A stretch of DNA of 64,000 bases from SIG299 sp051880375. Lineage in GTDB: Bacteria; Bacillota; Clostridia; Lachnospirales; Lachnospiraceae. The stretch spans positions 1 through 64,000 of the forward strand of contig JBJENV010000041.1 of NCBI GenBank assembly GCA_051880375.1, written 5' to 3'. Shown piece by piece: positions 51,130 to 59,509 of this stretch. The translations under genes were made by a program, and so were the position numbers. The notes under the pieces were generated by a model that saw nothing but the letters and a program-made list of their open reading frames with translations, was not told the DNA's origin and made no database searches. The first letter of the stretch is position 1. Each line of letters opens with the position of its first letter.

Positions 51130-52191
51130 ATGGCAGATAGTGAAAAGTTAAAAGCATTAGAGTCCGCTTTAGGACAAATAGAAAAACAGTACGGCAAAGG
51201 TTCTGTTATGAAGCTCGGTGACAGTGCCGCCCACATGAATGTGGAGGCAATTCCTACCGGTTCTTTAAGCTTGGATATTGCACTTGGTGTCGGCGGTATT
51301 CCGAAAGGACGTATCGTAGAAATCTACGGTCCGGAATCCAGCGGTAAAACTACCGTTGCGCTACATATGGTTGCCGAGGTGCAGAAACGCGGTGGTATTG
51401 CAGGCTTTATCGATGCAGAGCATGCGCTGGATCCTGTATATGCCAAAAACATCGGCGTTGACATTGATAATCTGTATATTTCCCAGCCGGACAACGGTGA
51501 GCAGGCTCTTGAAATTACGGAAACCATGGTTCGTTCCGGAGCCATTGACATTGTAATAGTGGACTCCGTTGCAGCACTTGTACCAAAGGCAGAAATCGAA
51601 GGAGACATGGGAGATTCTCATGTCGGATTACAGGCGCGTCTGATGTCTCAGGCACTCAGAAAGCTGACCGCAGCCATCAGCCGTTCCAACTGTGTTGTGA
51701 TTTTCATCAACCAGCTTCGTGAAAAAGTCGGTGTCATGTTTGGTAATCCGGAAACAACAACCGGTGGTCGTGCTTTAAAGTTCTACGCTTCCGTTCGTTT
51801 GGATGTCAGACGGGTTGAGGCATTAAAGGCTGGCGGAGAGGTAATCGGTAACCGCACCAGAATTAAGGTTGTAAAGAATAAGGTGGCTCCGCCATTTAAG
51901 GAAGCAGAATTTGATATCATGTTCGGTAAGGGAATTTCCCGTGAAGGAGATATTTTAGACCTTGCCGCAAACGAAAACGTAATTGTAAAGAGCGGAGCGT
52001 GGTTTGCTTATAATGATGCCAAAATCGGTCAGGGCAGAGAAAATGCGAAGCTTTACTTAAAGGAAAATCCTCAGATTATGGAGGAAGTAGAAAAGAAGGT
52101 CAGAGTAAAGTTCGGTCTGCTTCCGGCGGAAGAAGATACACCAAAGAAAGAGGAAAAAGCAGGGAAAAAGGCTGCTTTGACAGAAGAGTAG
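51130..52191 (+). CDS. recA: Recombinase RecA
   Basis: RecA forms filaments on single-stranded DNA, performs strand exchange and triggers LexA self-cleavage. The 353-aa product has the Walker A GPESSGKTT at 67-75, the MAW-type segment and FINQLREKVGVMFGNPETTTGG (loop L2 region, written here as one motif with its Gly-Asn-Pro-Glu core), and an acidic/Lys-rich C-terminal tail. ATG 51130 follows GGAGG (51120-51124) by 5 nt; the ATG at 51118 precedes that site. Regulation is likely by LexA through the boxes at 51101-51114 and 51024-51037. Confidence 0.97.
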   Translation: MADSEKLKALESALGQIEKQYGKGSVMKLGDSAAHMNVEAIPTGSLSLDIALGVGGIPKGRIVEIYGPESSGKTTVALHMVAEVQKRGGIAGFIDAEHALDPVYAKNIGVDIDNLYISQPDNGEQALEITETMVRSGAIDIVIVDSVAALVPKAEIEGDMGDSHVGLQARLMSQALRKLTAAISRSNCVVIFINQLREKVGVMFGNPETTTGGRALKFYASVRLDVRRVEALKAGGEVIGNRTRIKVVKNKVAPPFKEAEFDIMFGKGISREGDILDLAANENVIVKSGAWFAYNDAKIGQGRENAKLYLKENPQIMEEVEKKVRVKFGLLPAEEDTPKKEEKAGKKAALTEE

Positions 52192-52224
52192 AAAAAGTAT
52201 AATAAGAGGCTTTATAAATCCGGC

Positions 52225-52259
52225 AAAGGCTGTCACAGTACAATATTGTGGCAGTCTTT
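52225..52259 (+). promoter_or_regulatory. Hairpin between recA and recX, possible attenuator
   Basis: AAAGGCTGTCACA (52225-52237) pairs with TGTGGCAGTCTTT (52247-52259), 13 pairs with two G-U, around a 9-nt loop. No T-run follows, so it is probably not a full terminator; it may stabilise the recA message end or lower recX expression, as hairpins between these genes do in other bacteria. Confidence 0.5.
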
Positions 52260-52284
52260 GCTATATGCAGAAAGAGGAAGTTTT

Positions 52285-52869
52285 ATGAGAAAGAATGAAA
52301 TAGAGAAGGATACGTCGGAAGAAAAGGGAATTCCAGCGGAAGAACTTTTACTTTGTGGGAAAAAGCGTGCCATGCAGTTATTGGAGCGCAGAGATTATTC
52401 CAGAAAGGAACTGACAGAAAAGCTTAGAAAGGATGGTTATGCGGAGGAACTTCTTACGGAAATCATCGCATATCTGGATTCTTATCACTATCTGGATGAT
52501 GTGCGTTATGCAGGAATGCTGATTCGCGGCAGGAAGACAACAAAAAGCCGCAGAGAGCTTGTTTATTACTTGAAGACAAAAGGAATTTCCGATGAGGACA
52601 TTGAAGCAGCAATGGAAGCGGACTATCATATGAAGGATGAGGGTTTGAACTGTTTTCCATATGGCGAAGGAGGCAGTGACGAAGAAGAGGTGACTGGGGA
52701 AGAACAAGAGTCACCGGAATTTACTGCAATCCGCAGACAGCTTAACAAGTATCATGTCACAAAGGAGACGTTTCCCAATCTGACATACGAGGAAAAGCAG
52801 AAGCTTGCGGCAAGGCTCTACCGAAAGGGATACTCTCAGGAGAATATCCGCAGGGAACTTGATATGTAA
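52285..52869 (+). CDS. recX: Regulatory protein RecX
   Basis: RecX binds RecA filaments and modulates their activity. The 194-aa product is built of three-helix repeats: AMQLLERRDYSRKELTEKL, then YLDDVRYAGMLIRGR and SRRELVYYLKTKGIS, with an acidic insert (~120-145) before the last repeat (AARLYRKGYSQENIRREL). ATG 52285 follows AGAGGAAG; the open frame from 52246 begins inside the hairpin and is not used. It lies 93 nt after recA, a conserved pairing. Confidence 0.9.
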   Translation: MRKNEIEKDTSEEKGIPAEELLLCGKKRAMQLLERRDYSRKELTEKLRKDGYAEELLTEIIAYLDSYHYLDDVRYAGMLIRGRKTTKSRRELVYYLKTKGISDEDIEAAMEADYHMKDEGLNCFPYGEGGSDEEEVTGEEQESPEFTAIRRQLNKYHVTKETFPNLTYEEKQKLAARLYRKGYSQENIRRELDM

Positions 52870-52906
52870 CTTTGTTAATTTTTTGTTCAGTTTATTTTTT
52901 TCTCTC

Positions 52907-52935
52907 TTGCTTTTCTTGATTTTAAGAGCTATAAT
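52907..52935 (+). promoter_or_regulatory. Sigma-A promoter of the carboxyltransferase/Na+-pump operon
   Basis: TTGCTT (52907-52912), 17 nt and a perfect TATAAT (52930-52935) lie ~50 nt before the first gene. A second TATAAT directly follows (52936-52941) but has no -35 at the right distance. Confidence 0.65.
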
Positions 52936-52986
52936 TATAATCGGCAGAAAATTGATTTTTAATTATTATAAAACGGAGGCTAAACA

Positions 52987-54417
52987 ATGGGTAGTTCAAC
53001 ACAAATGTCGGCAAAAGACAGAATTACTGCTTTGCTTGACGACAACAGCTTTGTTGAAATCGGTGCGCTTGTTACCAAGAGAAACACAGATTTTGATTTA
53101 CCGCAGACGGAAGCTCCATCCGATGGTGTCATTACCGGTTACGGCTTGATTGATGGCGGACTGGTGTATGTTTACAGTCAGGATGCAAAGGTTCTGCATG
53201 GTACGGTCGGCGAAATGCACGCAAAAAAAATTGCAAGACTGTATGATCTGGCACTGAAGACAGGTGCTCCGGTCATCGGACTTGTAGATTGTGCAGGTAT
53301 CCGCTTACAGGAAGCAACCGATGCACTTGCAGGCTTCGGTGAGATTTTTATGAAGCAGACAATGGCATCCGGTGTAGTTCCACAGATTACGGCAGTATTC
53401 GGAACATGCGGCGGCGGTTCTGCAATTTCCGCATCCCTTTCCGACTTTACCTTCATGCCGAAGAAGGATGCAAAGCTTTTTGTAAATTCTCCGAACGCAC
53501 TGGAAGGCAATTATACCGCAAAGTGTGATACAGCGTCGGCAGAATATCAGGCGGCTTGCGGTGTCGTAGATGTAGTGGAAGAGGATGAGACATCAGTTTT
53601 AGGCAGTATTCGTACACTTGTTTCCATTCTTCCGACCAACAATGAGGCAGAGGCAGTGGTTGACTGCACCGACGATTTGAATCGTGCAGTATCGTATGAT
53701 GTTCTTTCTGCAGATCCGGCAAAGGCACTTGCCGATCTTTCGGATGATAACTTTTTCTTTGAGGTAAAGTCTTCATTTGCAAAGGAAATGGTAACCGGTT
53801 TTATTAAGTTAGACGGTATGACCATCGGTGCGGTAGCAAACCGTACGGCAGTTCTGGATGAGAACGGCAAGGCATCCGAAACCTTTGAAGCAGTACTTTC
53901 TACAAAGGGCTGCTATAAGGCAGAAAAGTTTGTAAACTTCTGTGATGCTTTTGGCATTCCGGTTGTTTCCTTTACAAACGTAAACGGCTATAAGGCAACC
54001 GTTGCTGAAGAGAGAGGAATTGCAACAGCGGCAGCAAAGCTTACGTTTGCATTTGCAAATGCTACGGTACCGAAGGTAAACGTTATCTCCGGCAAGGCAT
54101 TTGGCAGTACATATATTGTAATGAATTCCAAGCACATTGGGGCAGATATGGTATTTGCTGTAGAAGGTGCTAAAATCGGTATGATGGATGCAGAGCTTGC
54201 AGCACAGATTCTCTGTCCGGAAGGAAGCACAGAGGAAAGAAAGTCTGCTGCAGATGCTTATGATGCGCTTCAGGGCAGTGCAGAGTCAGCAGCAAAGCGT
54301 GGCTATGTGGATGCAATTATTTCCGCAGACAGTGTAAGACAGCAGCTTTCCTATGCATTTGGTATGTTATATTCCAAGAGAGATACACAGCCTGCGAAAA
54401 AACACGGCACAATTTAA
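52987..54417 (+). CDS. Acyl-CoA carboxyltransferase subunit (12S/MmdA/PccB-like)
   Basis: This subunit moves a carboxyl group between biotin and an acyl-CoA such as propionyl-CoA/methylmalonyl-CoA or acetyl-CoA/malonyl-CoA. The 476-aa product has the N- and C-terminal crotonase-like halves of the family, with oxyanion-hole segments GTCGGGSAISASL and GKAFGSTYIVM. It is ~30 residues shorter than typical PccB or MmdA (~510). ATG 52987 follows GGAGG by 7 nt. It heads an operon with OadG, a biotin carrier, OadB and a 5S-type subunit. The exact acyl-CoA is not readable from sequence; methylmalonyl-CoA decarboxylase, transcarboxylase or malonate-type activity are all possible. Confidence 0.88.
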   Translation: MGSSTQMSAKDRITALLDDNSFVEIGALVTKRNTDFDLPQTEAPSDGVITGYGLIDGGLVYVYSQDAKVLHGTVGEMHAKKIARLYDLALKTGAPVIGLVDCAGIRLQEATDALAGFGEIFMKQTMASGVVPQITAVFGTCGGGSAISASLSDFTFMPKKDAKLFVNSPNALEGNYTAKCDTASAEYQAACGVVDVVEEDETSVLGSIRTLVSILPTNNEAEAVVDCTDDLNRAVSYDVLSADPAKALADLSDDNFFFEVKSSFAKEMVTGFIKLDGMTIGAVANRTAVLDENGKASETFEAVLSTKGCYKAEKFVNFCDAFGIPVVSFTNVNGYKATVAEERGIATAAAKLTFAFANATVPKVNVISGKAFGSTYIVMNSKHIGADMVFAVEGAKIGMMDAELAAQILCPEGSTEERKSAADAYDALQGSAESAAKRGYVDAIISADSVRQQLSYAFGMLYSKRDTQPAKKHGTI

Positions 54418-54431
54418 TACGGAGGTATCAC

Positions 54432-54839
54432 ATGAACACTATATTCGCAGTTTCAAACTGGTGGAACAGCGTTAAGGGTCCTCTGGCAGATGCAGGTGTG
54501 AATACACTGATTGGCATTACCGTAGTTTTTCTTACCTTACTTTTTATCAGCTTTGTTATTTCGCTTTTTAAATACATTTCCGTAATGGAAAAGAACATGG
54601 CGGCAAAAAAAGCAGCTAAGACAGCTTCGGCAAAAAATGCAGAGCAGACCGTTACACCGGTTGCAGAACAGGATATGTCCGAATCGGGCAATGCATCCGA
54701 GATGGATGATTTGGAACTGATTGCTGTAATTACGGCGGCAATTCATGCTTACGAAGAAGCACAGGGCAATGCCGTTTCCGGTGATTTGGTTGTGCGTTCC
54801 ATTCGTAAGATTAATAAAACCAGATGGCAGAAAGCTTAA
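54432..54839 (+). CDS. oadG: OadG/MmdD-like small membrane subunit of Na+-pumping decarboxylase
   Basis: This 135-aa protein has one membrane span (~23-45, TLIGITVVFLTLLFISFVIS), a Lys/Ala-rich linker and a C-terminal motif (LIAVITAAIHAYEEA) shared by the OadG/MmdD family and by Na+-pump accessory subunits, ending INKTRWQKA. OadG holds the soluble carboxyltransferase, biotin carrier and OadB together. It lies between the 12S-like gene and the biotin carrier gene, with 14-18 nt gaps. Confidence 0.87.
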   Translation: MNTIFAVSNWWNSVKGPLADAGVNTLIGITVVFLTLLFISFVISLFKYISVMEKNMAAKKAAKTASAKNAEQTVTPVAEQDMSESGNASEMDDLELIAVITAAIHAYEEAQGNAVSGDLVVRSIRKINKTRWQKA

Positions 54840-54857
54840 TCATAGGAGGATATTACA

Positions 54858-55229
54858 ATGAAAAATTATACCATTACTGTAAATGGCAATGTTTATGACG
54901 TAACAGTAGAAGAGGGAGCAGCTGTAGCATCCGCAGCTCCTGTTGCAGCACCAAAGGCAGCAGCTCCGGCACCAAAGGCAGCACCGAAGGCAGCAGCTCC
55001 GGCAGGTGCACAGGGCGGCGTGAAGGTAAATGCTCCGATGCCTGGCAAGATTTTAGGTATTAAGGCAAACGCAGGACAGGCAGTAAAGAAGGGTGAAGTT
55101 CTTCTTGTTCTGGAAGCAATGAAGATGGAAAATGAAATTGTTGCACCGCAGGACGGCACTGTAGCAAGCATCAACGTAGCAGTCGGTGACCAGGTAGAGG
55201 CAGGAGCAGTTCTCGCTACTTTAAACTAA
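54858..55229 (+). CDS. Biotin carboxyl carrier protein (MmdC/1.3S type)
   Basis: This 123-aa protein carries biotin on Lys89 in the motif EAMKMEN. A short N-terminal beta segment (MKNYTITVNGNVYDVTVEE) leads to an Ala/Pro/Lys-rich swinging linker (~24-53, repeated APKA) and a biotinyl domain. It should shuttle carboxyl groups between the 5S-like subunit, the 12S-like subunit and OadB. No biotin ligase gene is in the window. ATG 54858 follows AGGAGG. Confidence 0.94.
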   Translation: MKNYTITVNGNVYDVTVEEGAAVASAAPVAAPKAAAPAPKAAPKAAAPAGAQGGVKVNAPMPGKILGIKANAGQAVKKGEVLLVLEAMKMENEIVAPQDGTVASINVAVGDQVEAGAVLATLN

Positions 55230-55246
55230 TCGGGAGGAGCGCTTAA

Positions 55247-56368
55247 ATGAACATTCTCGAAACACTGCAGAATCTCGCAGCTCAGACCTGGTTTGCAAAT
55301 TTAAGCTGGGGCAATCTGCTGATGATTTTTGTGGCATTATTTTTCATGTATTTAGCAATCCGTCACGGATTCGAACCTCTTCTTCTGGTTCCGATTTCTT
55401 TCGGTATGCTGCTTGTTAATATGTATCCGGCAATCATGGAAGAGGGCGGTTTACTGCATTACTTTTATCTGCTTGACGAGTGGAGCATTCTGCCATCTCT
55501 GATTTTTATGGGTGTCGGCGCGATGACGGACTTTGGTCCGCTGATTGCCAATCCAAAGAGCTTTTTGCTTGGTGCGGCAGCACAGCTTGGTATTTTCGCA
55601 GCTTACTTTTTTGCCATTTTGCTCGGCTTTAACGGTAAAGCAGCTGCGGCGATTTCGATTATCGGTGGTGCCGACGGTCCTACCTCAATTTTCCTTGCAG
55701 GTAAGCTTGGACAGGGAGATTTAATGGGACCGATTGCAGTTGCGGCATATTCTTATATGTCCTTAGTACCGATTATCCAGCCTCCGATTATGAAGCTGTT
55801 GACAACAGAAGAAGAAAGAAAGATTAAGATGGAACAGCTTCGCCCGGTTTCCAAGTTAGAGAAAATTCTGTTCCCAATCATTATTACGGTAGTTGTTGTT
55901 GCTTTGCTTCCTTCCACGGCTCCGTTAATCGGTATGCTGATGCTTGGTAATCTCTTTAAGGAATGCGGCGTGGTAAAGCAGCTTGCAGAAACCGCATCCA
56001 ATGCACTCATGTATATCGTAGTTATTGTTCTCGGTGTATCTGTAGGTGCTACAACAAGTGCGGAGAAATTCCTGAATTTCACTACACTGAAGATTGTTGC
56101 ACTCGGCTTAATTGCGTTTGCCATCGGTACGGCAGGCGGTGTTTTGTTTGGTAAGCTGATGTGCAAGCTGACACATGGCAAGGTAAATCCTTTGATTGGC
56201 TCTGCCGGTGTATCCGCGGTTCCTATGGCAGCAAGAGTATCCCAGAAGGTCGGTGCGGAGGCAGATCCGACGAACTTCCTTTTGATGCATGCAATGGGAC
56301 CGAACGTAGCTGGTGTTATCGGTACAGCAGTAGCAGCCGGCGTATTTATGGCTATTTTCGGAGTTTAA
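55247..56368 (+). CDS. oadB: Na+-translocating decarboxylase beta subunit OadB
   Basis: OadB is the membrane subunit that decarboxylates carboxybiotin and pumps Na+ out. The 373-aa product has about nine to eleven spans with the family motifs FMGVGAMTDFGPLI, IIGGADGPTSIFL (Asp143, equivalent to the essential Na+-site Asp) and a C-terminal NPLIGSAGVSAVPMAAR with Ser/Asn residues of the channel. ATG 55247 follows GGGAGGAG. All key segments are present, so it should be an active pump. Confidence 0.94.
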   Translation: MNILETLQNLAAQTWFANLSWGNLLMIFVALFFMYLAIRHGFEPLLLVPISFGMLLVNMYPAIMEEGGLLHYFYLLDEWSILPSLIFMGVGAMTDFGPLIANPKSFLLGAAAQLGIFAAYFFAILLGFNGKAAAAISIIGGADGPTSIFLAGKLGQGDLMGPIAVAAYSYMSLVPIIQPPIMKLLTTEEERKIKMEQLRPVSKLEKILFPIIITVVVVALLPSTAPLIGMLMLGNLFKECGVVKQLAETASNALMYIVVIVLGVSVGATTSAEKFLNFTTLKIVALGLIAFAIGTAGGVLFGKLMCKLTHGKVNPLIGSAGVSAVPMAARVSQKVGAEADPTNFLLMHAMGPNVAGVIGTAVAAGVFMAIFGV

Positions 56369-56404
56369 TCAGATTATTTAAAATTATTTGGAGGTTAGAT
56401 TGTC

Positions 56405-57817
56405 ATGGCAGAACAGGTAAAGAAACCAATCGGTATTACCGAAACAATATTGCGTGATGCGCATCAGTCCTTAATTGCGACCAGAATGACAACAGAACAG
56501 ATGCTTCCTATCATCGACAAGATGGATAAGGTGGGTTATCATTCGGTAGAGTGCTGGGGCGGCGCAACCTTTGACGCTTCCTTACGATTCTTAAAGGAAG
56601 ACCCGTGGGAAAGACTCAGAAAGTTAAGAGCAGGCTTTAAGAATACAAAGCTGCAGATGTTATTCCGTGGACAGAATATTCTCGGATATAATCATTACTC
56701 GGATGACGTAGTAGAATACTTTGTTCAGAAGTCGATTGCAAACGGTATTGACATCATTCGTATTTTTGACTGCTTTAACGATTTAAGAAACTTGGAGACT
56801 GCCGTAAAAGCAGCGAAGAAAGAAAAAGGACATGCGCAGATCGCCCTGTCCTACACATTGGGTGATGCTTATACGCTGGATTACTGGAAGGACATTGCAA
56901 AGAGAGTAGAAGACCTCGGTGCAGATTCTATCTGTATCAAGGATATGGCAGGTTTGCTGCTTCCGTATAAGGCAACCGAGCTGGTTCAGGCCTTAAAGGA
57001 AGGTACAAAGCTTCCGATTCAGATGCATACTCATTATACATCCGGTGTAGCTTCCATGACCTATTTAAAGGCAGTTGAAGCAGGTGCGGATGTGATTGAT
57101 ACTGCGATGTCTCCGTTCTCAATGGGTACTTCGCAGCCGGCAACGGAGGTTATGGTAGAAACCTTTAAGGGTACTCCGTACGATACCGGTTTTGACCAGA
57201 ATCTGCTGGCTGAAATTGCAGATTACTTCCGTCCGATGCAGGAGGAGGCTTTAAAGACCGGCCTCTTAAATCCAAAGGTAATGGGTGTAAACATCAAGAC
57301 CTTATTATATCAGGTTCCGGGCGGTATGTTATCTAACCTGGTTTCCCAGCTGAAGGAGGCTCATGCAGAAGATAAGTACTATCAGGTGCTTGCAGAAATT
57401 CCGGAGGTTCGTAAGGACTTTGGTGAACCGCCGCTTGTTACTCCGTCGTCTCAGATTGTCGGCACACAGGCTGTATTGAACGTATTACAGGGTGAGCGCT
57501 ACAAGATGATTACGAAGGAATCCAAAAAGGTACTTGCCGGTGAATTCGGTGAGACTGTAAAACCGTTCAACAAAGAAGTTCAGAAGAAGGCAATCGGTGA
57601 TGCAACTCCGATTACCTGCCGTCCGGCAGATTTGATTCCGCCGCAGCTTGATAAGTTCAGAGAAGAATGTAAGGAATGGATTGAGCAGGATGAGGATGTA
57701 TTATCCTACGCTCTGTTCCCGCAGGTTGCAACTGAGTTCTTCAAGTACAGACAGGCTCAGGAAACAAAGGTTGATGTTACTGCTGCCGATACACAGAACA
57801 AGGCTTATCCTGTGTAA
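56405..57817 (+). CDS. Pyruvate/oxaloacetate carboxyltransferase (5S/OadA N-terminal type) without biotin domain
   Basis: This 470-aa subunit moves a carboxyl group between biotin and pyruvate/oxaloacetate. It has the HMGL-like TIM barrel with ETILRDAHQSLIATRM (metal and substrate), Lys179 in CIKDMAGLL (the carboxylated-Lys position of this family), MHTHYTSG (metal His) and the conserved C-terminal PYC_OADA domain. It ends without a biotinyl domain, which is encoded by the separate gene at 54858. Together with the 12S-like subunit this makes a transcarboxylase-like set. ATG 56405 lies 36 nt after oadB. Confidence 0.92.
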   Translation: MAEQVKKPIGITETILRDAHQSLIATRMTTEQMLPIIDKMDKVGYHSVECWGGATFDASLRFLKEDPWERLRKLRAGFKNTKLQMLFRGQNILGYNHYSDDVVEYFVQKSIANGIDIIRIFDCFNDLRNLETAVKAAKKEKGHAQIALSYTLGDAYTLDYWKDIAKRVEDLGADSICIKDMAGLLLPYKATELVQALKEGTKLPIQMHTHYTSGVASMTYLKAVEAGADVIDTAMSPFSMGTSQPATEVMVETFKGTPYDTGFDQNLLAEIADYFRPMQEEALKTGLLNPKVMGVNIKTLLYQVPGGMLSNLVSQLKEAHAEDKYYQVLAEIPEVRKDFGEPPLVTPSSQIVGTQAVLNVLQGERYKMITKESKKVLAGEFGETVKPFNKEVQKKAIGDATPITCRPADLIPPQLDKFREECKEWIEQDEDVLSYALFPQVATEFFKYRQAQETKVDVTAADTQNKAYPV

Positions 57818-57883
57818 GGTGAAGGAAGAAGGCAGTATGCTTTTGCCTTCTGCTAGTTATGAATGAAAATTATGCTGCTGATG

Positions 57884-57926
57884 GCTGCCGCCGGGGGTTA
57901 ATCTGTGACCGGCGGCAGCTTTTTTT
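57884..57926 (+). terminator. Strong terminator after the carboxyltransferase operon
   Basis: GCTGCCGCCGG (57884-57894) pairs perfectly with CCGGCGGCAGC (57909-57919), followed by seven T. A smaller 8-bp hairpin (AGAAGGCA/TGCCTTCT) lies upstream, around 57830-57852. Confidence 0.9.
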
Positions 57927-57937
57927 ACATTTTTGTG

Positions 57938-57966
57938 TTTTCAACTGCATAATTATGTGGTACAAT
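57938..57966 (+). promoter_or_regulatory. Candidate promoter of the bactofilin gene
   Basis: TTTTCA (57938-57943), 17 nt and TACAAT (57961-57966) lie between the operon terminator and the bactofilin start. The -35 is weak. Confidence 0.4.
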
Positions 57967-58032
57967 ATTCGCGAAGGGCAGAACGTATCACGGCGGGGTG
58001 CCGTAAAAACGATAAAATATGGAGGTACCGTA

Positions 58033-58767
58033 ATGAGTTTTTTTAAGGATATTAAAGATGAACTGGAACAGGCAGTAAACGAAATTGATACCACAGCACC
58101 GACGGAAGAAGAGGAGTTGGATTTATTCGCCGAGGCTGAGGGTGAGGAAGAAGTGGACGAGGAATTACTGGCAAATATTTTAGAAGATGAGCCAAAGGCA
58201 GAAGATTCTGTTACATCGGAGCCGACAGAAGTAATGGAACAAAAAGCAGCAAAGCCGGAAGTACCGGTATCAGAAGTATATGTACACCCGGAAGAAAAGC
58301 CGCTTCGTGAGCGTGTAGAGGATAAAGACGGGGTTACCGTAATAACAAAAGGAACGACAATCAACGGCAGTATCATCTCTGACTGCTCGCTGGAGGTTAT
58401 GGGAACCATCAATGGTGATATCGAGTGCCTTGGAAAGCTGACGATTTCAGGCAAAGTAAGCGGAAATTCCATGGCATCGGAGGTCTTTGTTAATACAGAC
58501 CGTCTGGAAGGTTCCATCACCAGTGAGGGCAGCGTAAAAATTGCACAGAAGACCGTTGTCATCGGTGATATTACGGCATCCTCCGCTGTACTTGCGGGTG
58601 CTGTGAAAGGCGAAATTGATGTAACAGGACCTGTTGTTCTGGATTCCACTGCAATTATTAAGGGAAACATTAAAGCCAAGTCTGTACAGATGAACAACGG
58701 AGCTGTAATGGAAGGCTTCTGCTCCTTAAGCTATTCTGATGTTCCGATTGATGATATTTTTGAATAA
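58033..58767 (+). CDS. Bactofilin-family (polymer-forming cytoskeletal) protein
   Basis: Bactofilins form nucleotide-free filaments from a right-handed beta-helix and often scaffold cell-wall or membrane proteins. The 244-aa product has an acidic N-terminal tail (~1-100, many Glu and Asp) and a beta-helix core (~105-235) with repeated G-T-x-I-x-G-x-I turns: GTTINGSIISDCSLEV, GTINGDIECLGKLTI, VVIGDITASSAVL and GAVKGEIDVTGPVVL. ATG 58033 follows GGAGGT by 6 nt; the open frame further upstream includes the terminator region and is not used. It precedes pyrH by 18 nt. The long acidic tail is unusual for the family. Confidence 0.88.
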   Translation: MSFFKDIKDELEQAVNEIDTTAPTEEEELDLFAEAEGEEEVDEELLANILEDEPKAEDSVTSEPTEVMEQKAAKPEVPVSEVYVHPEEKPLRERVEDKDGVTVITKGTTINGSIISDCSLEVMGTINGDIECLGKLTISGKVSGNSMASEVFVNTDRLEGSITSEGSVKIAQKTVVIGDITASSAVLAGAVKGEIDVTGPVVLDSTAIIKGNIKAKSVQMNNGAVMEGFCSLSYSDVPIDDIFE

Positions 58768-58785
58768 GGTTAGGAGAAGAACGGT

Positions 58786-59490
58786 ATGGCCAGTTATCAC
58801 AGAGTATTATTAAAGCTGAGCGGAGAAGCTCTGGCAGGAGAGAAGAAAACGGGCTTTGATGAAGCAACCTGCATGGAGGTTGGCAGACAGGTAAAGCAGC
58901 TGGTAGAAAACGGGACAGAGGTGGCTATCGTTATCGGCGGCGGAAATTTCTGGAGAGGCAGAACAAGCGAAACAATTGACCGTGTAAAGGCGGATCAGAT
59001 TGGAATGCTTGCAACCGTAATGAACTGTATTTATGTATCTGATATTTTTCGTTATCTTGGCATGGAGACAACGATTTTTACACCATTTGCATGTGGAAGT
59101 ATGACAAGCCTTTTTTCAAAAGATGCAGCACTTACTGATTTACATGCAGGTAAGGTAGTATTTCTTGCAGGCGGCACCGGACATCCGTACTTTTCTACGG
59201 ATACGGCAACTTCGCTTCGGGCCATTGAACTGGAATGCGATATTATCTTAATGGCAAGAGCAATAGATGGTGTTTATGACAGTGATCCGAAGGTAAATCC
59301 GGCAGCGAAAAAGTATGATACTATTCCGGTTAGCGAAATTGTGGATAAAAAGCTGGGGATTATTGACCTGACATCCGCAGTGCTTTGTATGGAAAACAAG
59401 CTTCCGCTTCTTGTTTTTTCACTTCATGAAAAAGACGGCATTGTAAAGGCGGCAAAGGGTGAAAGCAGCGGAACCATTATTACAGTATAA
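58786..59490 (+). CDS. pyrH: UMP kinase
   Basis: UMP kinase makes UDP from UMP and ATP and is controlled by GTP and UTP. The 234-aa product belongs to the amino-acid-kinase fold with LLKLSGEALAG, VIGGGNFWRG, the GGTGHPYFSTDTAT loop and AIDGVYDSDPK. ATG 58786 lies 18 nt after the bactofilin gene. The order pyrH-frr-uppS-cdsA-dxr-rseP is the classic bacterial cluster. Confidence 0.97.
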   Translation: MASYHRVLLKLSGEALAGEKKTGFDEATCMEVGRQVKQLVENGTEVAIVIGGGNFWRGRTSETIDRVKADQIGMLATVMNCIYVSDIFRYLGMETTIFTPFACGSMTSLFSKDAALTDLHAGKVVFLAGGTGHPYFSTDTATSLRAIELECDIILMARAIDGVYDSDPKVNPAAKKYDTIPVSEIVDKKLGIIDLTSAVLCMENKLPLLVFSLHEKDGIVKAAKGESSGTIITV

Positions 59491-59509
59491 TATGACGGAG
59501 GAAGTTACC

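Noticed and set aside
57870..58697. A 275-codon open frame on the minus strand
   Set aside because: It is antisense to the bactofilin gene, has a Ser/Thr/Ile-biased composition typical of a shadow frame, and no ribosome-binding site or family motif.
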